In this document: one piece after another, positions 17,901 through 26,204 of the stretch
How positions within the stretch are numbered: the stretch's first letter is position 1
Layout: the number at the start of each line of letters is the position of its first letter
From: an uncultured Bacteroidota bacterium
Lineage (GTDB): Bacteria; Bacteroidota; Bacteroidia; Chitinophagales; Chitinophagaceae
Assembly (NCBI GenBank): GCA_903831575.1
Contig: CAIKYB010000026.1
Location: 120,748-184,747 of the forward strand
Direction: 5' to 3'
Length of the DNA stretch: 64,000 nucleotides
The notes under the pieces: model-generated
The model's input: the letters and a program-made list of their open reading frames with translations, nothing else
Told to the model about the DNA's origin: nothing
Databases searched by the model: none
Position numbers and translations under genes: made by a program

Positions 17901-20531
17901 TTATTTTGATAATAGCTTTCTTACTTCATCAATTACTTCTTTTAATTTACCCACTTCCTGTCCACCGGCAGTTGCCAAAGTCTTTTGTCCGCCACCACCT
18001 CCGTTGATTAATGGCCCCACCACTTCTTTGATTAATTTCCCCGCATCGAGATTTTTAGCAGCAATAACGGTTTCGCTAATTCCAATAGCAACAAAAACCT
18101 TTCCGCCAATATTTGTACAAAGCACTATAACGTGATCGTGAATATGGTGTTTCAAATCGAAGCATAATTTCTTTAAAGCATCCGCACTAGGGACTTCCAC
18201 AATTTCTCCAATGAAACTTACATTATTAATAATTTCATCTTTTTGCATCAATTCATTTCTAATACCTACTAATTGGCGAGCTTCTAAAGATTCAATTCTT
18301 TTTGCCAATGAATTATTTTCTAACAATAAATTTTCAATAGCTTTTCCTAATTCCTTTGGATTTTTCAGTTGCTCTTTTATTGAGTTGAGTTGTTCTGATT
18401 GCTCAATAATAATAGCTTCTGCAGCTTTTCCTGAAGCGGCTTCTATACGTCTAACCCCAGCTGCTACTGCGCTTTCATGCTTGATTTTAAAATAGCCCAT
18501 CTCACCGGTATGTCCTACATGTGTACCTCCGCACAACTCAATTGAATAGGTAGGATCCATAACCACAACTCTTACAACATCTCCATATTTTTCGCCAAAT
18601 AAAGCCATTGCACCTAAAGCAATAGCTTCATCTTTTGACATTGATTTGATAACCACCGGAATATTTTCTCTGATTTTTTCATTCACTATTTTCTCCACAT
18701 CACTCAATTCCTCATCGGTTACTTTGGCGAAATGAGAAAAATCAAAACGAAGTTGTTCTTCATTAACCATGCTGCCTTTTTGTGCCACATGTTTTCCCAG
18801 AATTTCCCTAAGAGCTGCATGCATCAAATGGGTGACACTATGGTGAATGGTAATCGATTTTCTTTTTTTTGCATCAACTTTTGCCGTTACAGTTCCGCTC
18901 AACACAGCAGGAATACTTTCCGTAAAATGAATAATCAAATCATTTTCCTTTTTGGTGTCAATGATATTGATAATAGTGTTATTAATATTTAATGTACCTG
19001 CATCGCCAACTTGACCGCCACTTTCTGCATAGAAGGGAGTCGATTCCAGCACAAGCTGAAACAATTCCTTTCCCTTTCCTGAAACTTTTCTGTAACGAAG
19101 GATTTTTGTTGATACTTCTAAGTTATCATATCCAACGAATCCAGTACTATTGCCTTCATTTACGACTTGCCAATCCTCCGTATCTAATGCAGTTGCAGCG
19201 CGACTTCTGTCTTTCTGCACTTGCATTTCTTTTTCGAAACCTTCCTCATCCACATTCAAATTATTTTCCTGTGCAATCAATCTGGTTAAATCTATAGGGA
19301 AGCCAAAGGTATCAAGGAGTTCAAAAGCATCTGTTCCTGTTATGTTGGATAAAGATTGTGTTTTTGCATTATTGATAATACTATCCATTCTCTTTAATCC
19401 TTTTTCAAGCGTCCTTAAAAAAGCTTCTTCCTCTTCTTTAATTACTTTCCCAACGAAATCCTGCTGTTGAATAAGCTCCGGAAAAACATCTTTGAATTGT
19501 GCTGCGATCACTGGCAACAATTGAAACAATAAAGGCTGTTTGTAATCGAGGTAAGAATAATAGTAACGAACTGCTCTTCTTAAAATTCTGCGAATAACGT
19601 ATCCAGCGCCAGTATTGGAAGGCAATTGCCCATCTGCAATGGTAAACGATATGGCACGAATATGATCAGCGAGTACTCTGAATGCAATACTTTCTTTATC
19701 ATCGAGTGCCTGGTATTTTTTTTGGGTAATTTTTTCTGTTGTAGCTATTGTTTCACTGAATACATCGGTGTCGTAATTGCTTTGTTTATTTTGTATTACG
19801 CGCACTAATCTTTCAAATCCCATTCCTGTGTCTACATGTTGAGCAGGTAATGGTTCTAGTGTGCCATCTTTTTTTCTGTTGAATTGGATGAATACATTGT
19901 TCCAGATTTCAATTACTTGTGGATGGTCATTGTTGACCAAAGTGCTTCCATCAATTTTTTTTCTTTCTTCTTCCGACCGACAATCAACATGAATTTCGGT
20001 ACAAGGCCCACAAGGTCCGGTATCACCCATTTCCCAGAAATTATCTTTTTTATTGCCTAATAAAATTCTGTCAGGGGCAACCCATTTTTTCCATTCGGTT
20101 GCAGCTTCGTCATCTGTAGGTAATTTTTCTTTTGCATCACCTTCAAAAACGGTTACGTAGAGTCTATCTTTATCTAATTTAAAAACTTCAGTAAGCAATT
20201 CCCAGCTCCATTCGATAGCTTCTCTTTTGAAATAATCGCCAAAGCTCCAGTTGCCGAGCATTTCAAACATCGTATGGTGATAAGTATCTACGCCTACTTC
20301 TTCAAGGTCATTGTGCTTGCCGCTTACCCGAAGACATTTTTGAGTATCCGCGATACGCGGGGATGGGGCCAATTTGTTTCCTAAAAAATAATCTTTAAAC
20401 TGATTCATTCCCGCATTAGTAAAAAGCAAAGTGGGGTCATTTTTCACCACAATAGGCGCAGAAGAAACAATAGTATGTTGTTTGGATTGAAAAAAATCAA
20501 GGAAATGTTTTCTTATCTCAGATGCCGTCAT
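17901..20531 (-). CDS. alaS: Alanyl-tRNA synthetase
   Basis: Class II synthetase of 876 residues, full length. Seen: the catalytic N-terminal domain starting SEIRKHFLDFF with motif TNAGMNQFKDYFLG, the helical tRNA-recognition part with RRILRRAVRYYY, the editing domain with HHSVTHLMHAAL (HxxxH zinc ligands near residue 565) and CGGTHVGHTGEM (zinc Cys/His near 667), and the C-terminal Gly-rich domain with GGGGGQKTLATAGG. All key editing residues are present. It lies 79 bases upstream of gatB on the same strand; the M23 peptidase gene is divergent. Confidence 0.97.
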   Translation of the reverse strand: MTASEIRKHFLDFFQSKQHTIVSSAPIVVKNDPTLLFTNAGMNQFKDYFLGNKLAPSPRIADTQKCLRVSGKHNDLEEVGVDTYHHTMFEMLGNWSFGDYFKREAIEWSWELLTEVFKLDKDRLYVTVFEGDAKEKLPTDDEAATEWKKWVAPDRILLGNKKDNFWEMGDTGPCGPCTEIHVDCRSEEERKKIDGSTLVNNDHPQVIEIWNNVFIQFNRKKDGTLEPLPAQHVDTGMGFERLVRVIQNKQSNYDTDVFSETIATTEKITQKKYQALDDKESIAFRVLADHIRAISFTIADGQLPSNTGAGYVIRRILRRAVRYYYSYLDYKQPLLFQLLPVIAAQFKDVFPELIQQQDFVGKVIKEEEEAFLRTLEKGLKRMDSIINNAKTQSLSNITGTDAFELLDTFGFPIDLTRLIAQENNLNVDEEGFEKEMQVQKDRSRAATALDTEDWQVVNEGNSTGFVGYDNLEVSTKILRYRKVSGKGKELFQLVLESTPFYAESGGQVGDAGTLNINNTIINIIDTKKENDLIIHFTESIPAVLSGTVTAKVDAKKRKSITIHHSVTHLMHAALREILGKHVAQKGSMVNEEQLRFDFSHFAKVTDEELSDVEKIVNEKIRENIPVVIKSMSKDEAIALGAMALFGEKYGDVVRVVVMDPTYSIELCGGTHVGHTGEMGYFKIKHESAVAAGVRRIEAASGKAAEAIIIEQSEQLNSIKEQLKNPKELGKAIENLLLENNSLAKRIESLEARQLVGIRNELMQKDEIINNVSFIGEIVEVPSADALKKLCFDLKHHIHDHVIVLCTNIGGKVFVAIGISETVIAAKNLDAGKLIKEVVGPLINGGGGGQKTLATAGGQEVGKLKEVIDEVRKLLSK

Positions 20532-20680
20532 GATAGCTCAGTTGTTTGAATGCGTTGTTAATTGGCAATTATCGGGTTATATTTGTAACCCAATAGATAA
20601 ATCGTTGCCCAGGATTACTGGTCTGCAATTTAATGATTAACGTTGATTTTTTGAGCCCTTGATTAAGGCTTTTGAACAGA

Positions 20681-21655
20681 ATGAAAAAAATAAAATATTT
20701 CTACAATACACATACACTTCGTTACGAAAAGCTCGTGACGCCTTTTCGTGTTAAATTATTACGTTTTTTCGGTATTTTTTCAAGTCTCCTTGTAGCTTCA
20801 TCAATTGTCATTTATTTGTATATCCGATTTTTCCCAAAACCAACTGAAATAGAGTCAAGAAGGAAAATTGAGGTATTGAAAGATAATTACAATCAATTGA
20901 GTGATAAAATCAGTGAATTACAGAGCCAAATGGCAACATTGGAAAAAAGGGACAATGAAGTTTACCGTTCTATTTTTGAAGCCAATCCAATTCCGGATAG
21001 TGCCCGTGCTAAATTGATTGAGAAGAAGAAGGAAGTTGAAAAAATGAAGGAAATGGATGGAGATGAGATTGGAAATGAGATTGCTCAACAGTTGAATAAT
21101 ATTGGTGCCAGAATGATTTTTCAATTCAAGAGTTATGATAATATTGCGCATTTGATTAAAAATCAAGATGTAAAACTAGCCAGTATTCCTGCGATACAGC
21201 CCGTTAGTAATAAGCAACTCGACCATATTGCTAGTGGATTTGGAATGAGAATTGATCCGGTTTATGGTACGCCAAAATTTCACAAAGGCCTTGACTTTAC
21301 TGCTCGTCAGGGCACACCTATTTATGCCACTGGAAACGGAGTAGTCAAAACAGCCGGGAATTCATCTAATGGATTTGGCAATCATGTGGTGATTAATCAT
21401 GGGTATGGATACCAATCTTTGTATGGCCATATGGTTAGAATAAAGGTTAGACAAGGGCAACGGGTTAAAAGAGGCCAGATAATAGGATGGGTTGGTAGCA
21501 CGGGTAAAAGCACCGGTCCTCATTGTCATTATGAAGTGCATATTAATAACCAGGAAGTGGACCCAGTTTACTTTTTTTATAATGATTTAAATGCTGAACA
21601 ATACGACCGCCTATTAAAGCTTGCTGCTAATGGAAGTGCAAAAAGTTTTGATTAA
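20681..21655 (+). CDS. M23 family metallopeptidase, membrane-anchored
   Basis: LytM-type peptidoglycan endopeptidase or regulator of about 324 residues. Seen: a short basic cytoplasmic start, one membrane helix (about 27-48), a coiled-coil (about 55-105), and the M23 domain with HKGLDFTA (HxxxD zinc ligands), the Gly-rich core NHGYGYQSLYGHM, and HCHYEV supplying the last zinc histidine. All catalytic residues are kept, so it is probably active in the periplasm. The ATG at 20681 is preferred over an upstream in-frame TTG at 20672. The MerR gene follows after 49 bases and may share its transcript. Confidence 0.9.
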   Translation: MKKIKYFYNTHTLRYEKLVTPFRVKLLRFFGIFSSLLVASSIVIYLYIRFFPKPTEIESRRKIEVLKDNYNQLSDKISELQSQMATLEKRDNEVYRSIFEANPIPDSARAKLIEKKKEVEKMKEMDGDEIGNEIAQQLNNIGARMIFQFKSYDNIAHLIKNQDVKLASIPAIQPVSNKQLDHIASGFGMRIDPVYGTPKFHKGLDFTARQGTPIYATGNGVVKTAGNSSNGFGNHVVINHGYGYQSLYGHMVRIKVRQGQRVKRGQIIGWVGSTGKSTGPHCHYEVHINNQEVDPVYFFYNDLNAEQYDRLLKLAANGSAKSFD

Positions 21656-21704
21656 CTTTATTTAAGTTGTTTTAATTTTAATTCTCAATATTATACGAAA
21701 CAAA

Positions 21705-22259
21705 ATGGCACTACAACAATCCGCTTTTAATTTTGATTTTTCTGAAGAACCATCAAAACCTGTCGCCAAAAAATTAGTTCCCCCACCAATTGCAACTATT
21801 CAACAGGAGCCCATCGAAGTAGATGTCAGGCCAAAGTTTGAAAGAAAGCCATTGGATCTAAATAAAAAATCTACCAGAGGCAGAATGAAGCTTAGCGATA
21901 TGGCTGCCGGCCTTAATTTGATTGATATTCCTGAAGACGAAATTTTGTTTTCCAAACGTTATTACAGTATTGGAGCCGTTTCTGAAATGTTTAAGGTTAA
22001 TCATTCTTTAATTCGTTTTTGGGAAAATGAGTTCGATATTTTGAAACCCAAAAAAAATGGAAAGGGGGATCGTCTTTTCAGACCTGAGGATATAAAAAAT
22101 CTGAAACTGATTTATAGTTTGTTACGGGAAAGAAAGTTTACAATTGACGGCGCGAAAGATTTTTTAAAGAAAAACAAGCATGCAGATAAAAAGCATGAAA
22201 TGATTGAGTCTTTGAAAAATTTAAAATCTTTTTTGCAGGAGTTAAAAACAGGCTTGTAA
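21705..22259 (+). CDS. MerR family transcriptional regulator
   Basis: DNA-binding regulator of 184 residues. The first 80 residues are a Pro/Lys-rich, probably disordered extension. The winged-helix MerR domain follows (about 84-160): KRYYSIGAVSEMF, then HSLIRFWENEFDIL, and DRLFRPEDIKNLKLIYSLL. No cysteine-rich or ligand-binding C-terminal domain is present, only a short helical tail. Proteins of this shape are widespread in Bacteroidota beside M23 peptidase genes (general knowledge); the target is unknown. It is 4 bases from the next gene, so the two are likely co-translated. Confidence 0.87.
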   Translation: MALQQSAFNFDFSEEPSKPVAKKLVPPPIATIQQEPIEVDVRPKFERKPLDLNKKSTRGRMKLSDMAAGLNLIDIPEDEILFSKRYYSIGAVSEMFKVNHSLIRFWENEFDILKPKKNGKGDRLFRPEDIKNLKLIYSLLRERKFTIDGAKDFLKKNKHADKKHEMIESLKNLKSFLQELKTGL

Positions 22260-22263
22260 AAAT

Positions 22264-22776
22264 ATGAAAAAATCGATTGTTATCTTTTTCTGTGTACTAT
22301 CATCCTTTACCGCTACTTCTCAAATCACCTATATGGTTTCTACTGATCCTAAAAATCCTCAGGCACTAATCTTTCAGGGATTAGTGGAGAAAATTGCACT
22401 TCAACAAGAAAAATCATTTGACTGGTTTTCTCAAAATCAAAAAGGGTACACACCTGACAGCAATTTTGTTAATGCACTAAGATTAAATAAAAGTAAAGTG
22501 TCCTTTTTGATATTTGGCGGCACTTGGTGCGATGATACCCAATTTATTCTTCCTAAATTTTACAAAGCACAAGATTTGGCAGATTTTTCAGATACTTCCA
22601 TTGTTTTCTTTGGAGTAGACAGAGATAAAAAATCAATTGGAAATTTATCGCAGTTGTTTAATATTAAAAATGTTCCCACCATAATTGTAATGAAAGAAGG
22701 CAAAGAAGTGGGCCGGGTAGTTGAGTATGGCAAAACGGGCAAATGGGATGCAGAGCTTTTCGATCTTGTTAAATAA
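22264..22776 (+). CDS. Exported thioredoxin-fold protein with a single-Cys active site
   Basis: Thioredoxin-like protein of 170 residues with a signal peptide (1-19, ending ATSQ). The active-site region is FGGTWCDDTQFILPKF: the first cysteine is present but the resolving cysteine of CxxC is Thr. The cis-proline motif is intact in NVPTIIVMKEGKEVGR. With one cysteine it cannot act as an ordinary disulfide reductase; an isomerase-like, glutathione- or protein-binding role is possible but not shown. It is translationally close to the MerR gene (4 bases) and its 3' end overlaps the convergent MscS gene by 8 bases. Confidence 0.8.
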   Translation: MKKSIVIFFCVLSSFTATSQITYMVSTDPKNPQALIFQGLVEKIALQQEKSFDWFSQNQKGYTPDSNFVNALRLNKSKVSFLIFGGTWCDDTQFILPKFYKAQDLADFSDTSIVFFGVDRDKKSIGNLSQLFNIKNVPTIIVMKEGKEVGRVVEYGKTGKWDAELFDLVK

Positions 22777-23899
22777 TTTTACTGTTTATACTTGGATTTC
22801 CATTTCCACTATCGCTGTTAACAATAGTAATATCATGTCCTGCGGTTGCCATTTTTAATCTGTCTGTTTCAATAAGCGTTTTAATGTAAATATTAAATTC
22901 TTGTTTGAGCGTTAAAAAAGTTTCCATGGAAAAAGGCTTTGTAAAATATTCAACGGTTATCGTCAAGTTTGTTTTGTTAAAATCAGTAATAAAAACAGTG
23001 TAATTATTTATCTCAGGCTGTTTCTTTTCCAGAAAGGATTTAATATTTGCAACAAAATTTTCTATTTGAATAGTGCTATTGGTGTTGTCTAATTCGATTT
23101 TCATTTCGCCTCTTCTTGCAGTTCTCAAATTCCAATTATCAACAACGCCATCAACCATTTGCTTATTTGGAACCGTAATTAATGTTTGCTCAATCGTTCT
23201 TATTCTTGTACTTCTCAAACCAATATGCTCAATGGTTCCTAAAACTGAATTTACTTTTACCATATCGCCTGTAAAAAATGGCTTATCAAAGAAGATGATG
23301 AAAGATGCGATCAGGTTTTCTATACTTTCTTTTGCAGCCAATGCTAATGCAGCACCAATGATACTAAGACCAGTCAATATAGAGCCAATATTTATATTGA
23401 ATCCTGCTTTCAAAATCAGCAATATGCCGATGATATAAACAATCACTTTGAAAAAATCTCTAAAAAAAACAATAATCTGGTCGTCTCTTTTATCAATGGT
23501 TAGTTTTGCATTTATTTCAAGTACTAATGCTATAAAATCAATAAAACTCAAAACAACCCAGATGAGAAATATAATAACCGAGCATATTCCAATCTTATGT
23601 ATTACAGTTTCAAAAGTAAAATTGTAAATCGAAAACTGCCATGCAGAAGGGAAGAAAAGATTATCTAAAACCAATACGGATGTCAATACTGTTAAAAACC
23701 AGCCAAGAGGTTTGATGATAAGACCAGTGAATTCCTTTTTTTCAACTGACTTCCATTTGTTTTGAATGGGTATATAAAGTAGTGAAGCGATAGATCGCGA
23801 GAGCCATCTTCTGCAGATAGATACAACCAGAATTGTCCCAAAAACCCACAGCAAACTTCTAATGCTGTTGTCTAAAATAATTTCGTCCAAAAAATTCAT
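22769..23899 (-). CDS. MscS-family mechanosensitive ion channel
   Basis: Small-conductance mechanosensitive channel of about 376 residues that releases solutes on osmotic downshock. Seen: four or five membrane helices in the first 190 residues, the pore-lining TM3 region GLSIIGAALALAAKESIENLIASF, of which GAALALAAKE is the signature, then the beta domain with FFTGDMVKV and GTIEHIGLRSTRIRT, and an alpha/beta C-terminal domain. The ATG at 23899 is preferred to the TTG at 23905 because it yields the natural start MNFLDEII. It overlaps the end of the convergent thioredoxin-fold gene by 8 bases and sits 22 bases after the propeller-like gene. Confidence 0.92.
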   Translation of the reverse strand: MNFLDEIILDNSIRSLLWVFGTILVVSICRRWLSRSIASLLYIPIQNKWKSVEKKEFTGLIIKPLGWFLTVLTSVLVLDNLFFPSAWQFSIYNFTFETVIHKIGICSVIIFLIWVVLSFIDFIALVLEINAKLTIDKRDDQIIVFFRDFFKVIVYIIGILLILKAGFNINIGSILTGLSIIGAALALAAKESIENLIASFIIFFDKPFFTGDMVKVNSVLGTIEHIGLRSTRIRTIEQTLITVPNKQMVDGVVDNWNLRTARRGEMKIELDNTNSTIQIENFVANIKSFLEKKQPEINNYTVFITDFNKTNLTITVEYFTKPFSMETFLTLKQEFNIYIKTLIETDRLKMATAGHDITIVNSDSGNGNPSINSKII

Positions 23900-23921
23900 A
23901 AGCAAACTTTAAATAAGTGCA

Positions 23922-24767
23922 TTAATTAATTTGGTAAATATAAATGCCTTCTTTTTTCAGCACATACAATTTCTTATTAACTGCTTTAATGCATGAATAG
24001 GTATTCATTAAATCGGGCATTTTGTATTCTTGTAGATTAAGCGAATTTAATTCATAAGAAAAAAGTGACTGTTCAACAAAACCATAAATACAATTTCGTT
24101 CAATGGAAGGATTTTTCCAATGCAAAAATGGAAGCTTGTTTTTCATGGAGCCATAATAATCAAAAATGAAAAAACCTTTATTTTCATCATAAATATAGAG
24201 TTGATTGTTGTGTTCAAGAATGGCAGATGGGGAAGGGAATTCATCTGTAATCATTCTCAAATCTGCACTTTCGCTTATTGGTGTTCCTTTGTCGTCAATC
24301 TTTTTTAATTTATAATCGCGTTCATCAAAAACCCAGATGTTATTGTCATAAGATGTGGCAACTGCATTAACATTGAAAATGTTCTTACTTCTTAAGTTGA
24401 TACTGTTTCTGAAAGTGAGTAATTGATCAAGTGTAACAAGACTAGTATATTTTTTAAAATAAAGCAAAATTTTAAAGGGATTGCTTACATCAATATAAGA
24501 CAGTGCTCCAAATTTCTTGATATCATTATATACCGCGACGGAATCTCCATTAGACGCCATTTTTTTCAGCTGATTATTTGATGTAATGATATACAGATTG
24601 TTGAAAAGATCCACATTTAAATAGGTGAAATCTCCTGAGATAAATTTTATTAAATTAAATGTCGTGGTATCTTTTTTTTCTTGATGTCCTAAGCGCTTTG
24701 GTTGTGCAGCTATAGTTGTAATAAACAAAAAGAAATACAGAACAGTATAGTAGAAGTTTTTTTTCAC
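23922..24767 (-). CDS. Exported protein of unknown function, probable beta-propeller
   Basis: Not assigned to a named family. The 281 residues start with GTG, carry a signal peptide (about 1-21, ending TIAAQ), and then show repeated short beta-strand units with aromatic and Asp residues, for example DFTYLNVDLFNNLYIIT, NNIWVFDERDYKLKKID and NQLYIYDENKGFFIFD, which look like six or so propeller blades. The start codon directly follows the lpxH stop codon (no gap), so translation is probably coupled to lpxH. A role in envelope assembly is a guess from context only. Confidence 0.65.
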   Translation of the reverse strand: MKKNFYYTVLYFFLFITTIAAQPKRLGHQEKKDTTTFNLIKFISGDFTYLNVDLFNNLYIITSNNQLKKMASNGDSVAVYNDIKKFGALSYIDVSNPFKILLYFKKYTSLVTLDQLLTFRNSINLRSKNIFNVNAVATSYDNNIWVFDERDYKLKKIDDKGTPISESADLRMITDEFPSPSAILEHNNQLYIYDENKGFFIFDYYGSMKNKLPFLHWKNPSIERNCIYGFVEQSLFSYELNSLNLQEYKMPDLMNTYSCIKAVNKKLYVLKKEGIYIYQIN

Positions 24768-25523
24768 TTATTGTTTATTGTGATATTTTAATTCGAGTGT
24801 GTCTCCATTAAATACAGCGTAACTATCAAAGCTGATCCAGTCGCCAAGATTAACATAGGTACTCTGGTTGTTCAATTTAATATGGAGAGGTAGATGTCGG
24901 TGACCAAAAATAAAGAAATCATAGGATGCATGGAGCAGAACTTCTTTACAATAAGATACCAGCCATTCTTTCTCTTCGCCTTCAAAAATTTCGTTATTTT
25001 TTCCGGTTTGCGCCCTACTTTTTTTACTAAAATAATTTGCAATTCCGATGCCAATCGATGGAGGCAAGATGCCAAATAGTGTTTGAGCTATTTTATTTCT
25101 GAATATTTTTTTTATCATTTTATAACCATGATCACCTGGCCCAAGACCATCACCATGTCCGATTAAAAATTTCTTCTCATTAAATGTAAATCGAGTGGGT
25201 TCGAAATAAACGGAGATGTTTAACTCTTTTTGAAAATAATTTTTCATCCACATATCATGATTGCCCACAAAAAAATGAATCGGGATGCCGCTGTCTGTAA
25301 TTTCTGCTAATTTCCCTAAAATTCTTACATATCCCTTTGGTACAACTGTTTTGTATTCAAACCAAAAATCAAATAAATCACCTAAGATAAAAATTTGTTC
25401 TGCATCTTTTTTTATTTCATCGAGAAAGGCAATTATTTTTTTTTCGCGCAAAAGACTTTTTGCTGCATCTGGCGCACCAAGATGAAAGTCTGATAAAAAA
25501 TATATTTTTTTAGCTGTGTTCAT
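24768..25523 (-). CDS. lpxH: UDP-2,3-diacylglucosamine diphosphatase
   Basis: Calcineurin-like metallophosphoesterase of 251 residues that cleaves UDP-2,3-diacylglucosamine to lipid X and UMP, the fourth step of lipid A synthesis, on the inner face of the membrane. Metal-binding motifs are complete: FLSDFHLG, GDLFDFWFEY, GNHDMWM, GHGDGLGPGD and FGHRHLPLH. The hydrophobic, basic insert around residues 140-160 (KIFRNKIAQTLFGILP) fits the membrane-facing lid of LpxH. It lies between the LUD gene (40 bases upstream) and the propeller-like gene on the same strand. Confidence 0.9.
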   Translation of the reverse strand: MNTAKKIYFLSDFHLGAPDAAKSLLREKKIIAFLDEIKKDAEQIFILGDLFDFWFEYKTVVPKGYVRILGKLAEITDSGIPIHFFVGNHDMWMKNYFQKELNISVYFEPTRFTFNEKKFLIGHGDGLGPGDHGYKMIKKIFRNKIAQTLFGILPPSIGIGIANYFSKKSRAQTGKNNEIFEGEEKEWLVSYCKEVLLHASYDFFIFGHRHLPLHIKLNNQSTYVNLGDWISFDSYAVFNGDTLELKYHNKQ

Positions 25524-25563
25524 TTATAAATAGGATCTCGTTATAAAATACGCATCAATCAAA

Positions 25564-26193
25564 TCAGCCATCTACTAAAAAACAAAATACTTCTTTTGGT
25601 CCATGTACACCTGTAACAAGTGTTTTTTCTATATCTGCGGTCCTGCTTGGGCCACTTGCAAACGTAATTAAAGATGGAAAGTTATGATTGTATTTCTGTT
25701 TTAAAAAGGTCAGCGAATCTTTCAAATCATAAACCAATTGAGAGGTTGAGGCGATGCAGATATGAATAGGCGCATATACACTAGTCGTTCTGCCACTTTC
25801 CTGAGCGGTGCTCATCACAATAGTGCCTGTTCTTGCAACAAGATATTCGCATCCGGTTATGGAAACGTCGCAAGTGGACAAGTCAGGATAAGTTTGATGA
25901 TGTATCATTTGCAATAGTGAAACATACTTTTTTTCCTTGCAATAAATATTTTTCCAGGATCTTAAATGAATCAATTCAGTAAGCTGCTTAGCAAGATCAA
26001 ATTCGTTATGGCAGAAACTGAAATTCCCTTGAAGTTTACTAAATGTTTCCGCAAATAGTATGGCATCATCTTCTTTTTGATTTTTGAATACATCTGCAGA
26101 TCCTTCGCTTTGAGAAAAAGGCAAAGGCACCGGATTACTCAGTGCCTGCCTAATTTTCCTTAAAATATTTTCTTTTGCAAGACTAGTTGCCAT
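25564..26193 (-). CDS. lutC: LutC/YkgG-type LUD domain protein
   Basis: Lactate-utilisation C type protein of 209 residues, one LUD domain. Seen: helical start ENILRKIRQAL, then the core with CEYLVARTGTIVMSTAQESGR, HICIASTSQLVYDL and the ending FASGPSRTADIEKTLVTGVHGP. In the LutABC complex such proteins accompany an iron-sulfur LUD protein in oxidising L-lactate. The lutB-like gene is about 9 kb away and no lutA is present, so the role here is less certain. It lies 11 bases after ftsH, apparently in that operon; the ftsH-LUD linkage is common in Bacteroidota (general knowledge). Confidence 0.82.
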   Translation of the reverse strand: MATSLAKENILRKIRQALSNPVPLPFSQSEGSADVFKNQKEDDAILFAETFSKLQGNFSFCHNEFDLAKQLTELIHLRSWKNIYCKEKKYVSLLQMIHHQTYPDLSTCDVSITGCEYLVARTGTIVMSTAQESGRTTSVYAPIHICIASTSQLVYDLKDSLTFLKQKYNHNFPSLITFASGPSRTADIEKTLVTGVHGPKEVFCFLVDG

Positions 26194-26204
26194 TGAATTA
26201 TTAT

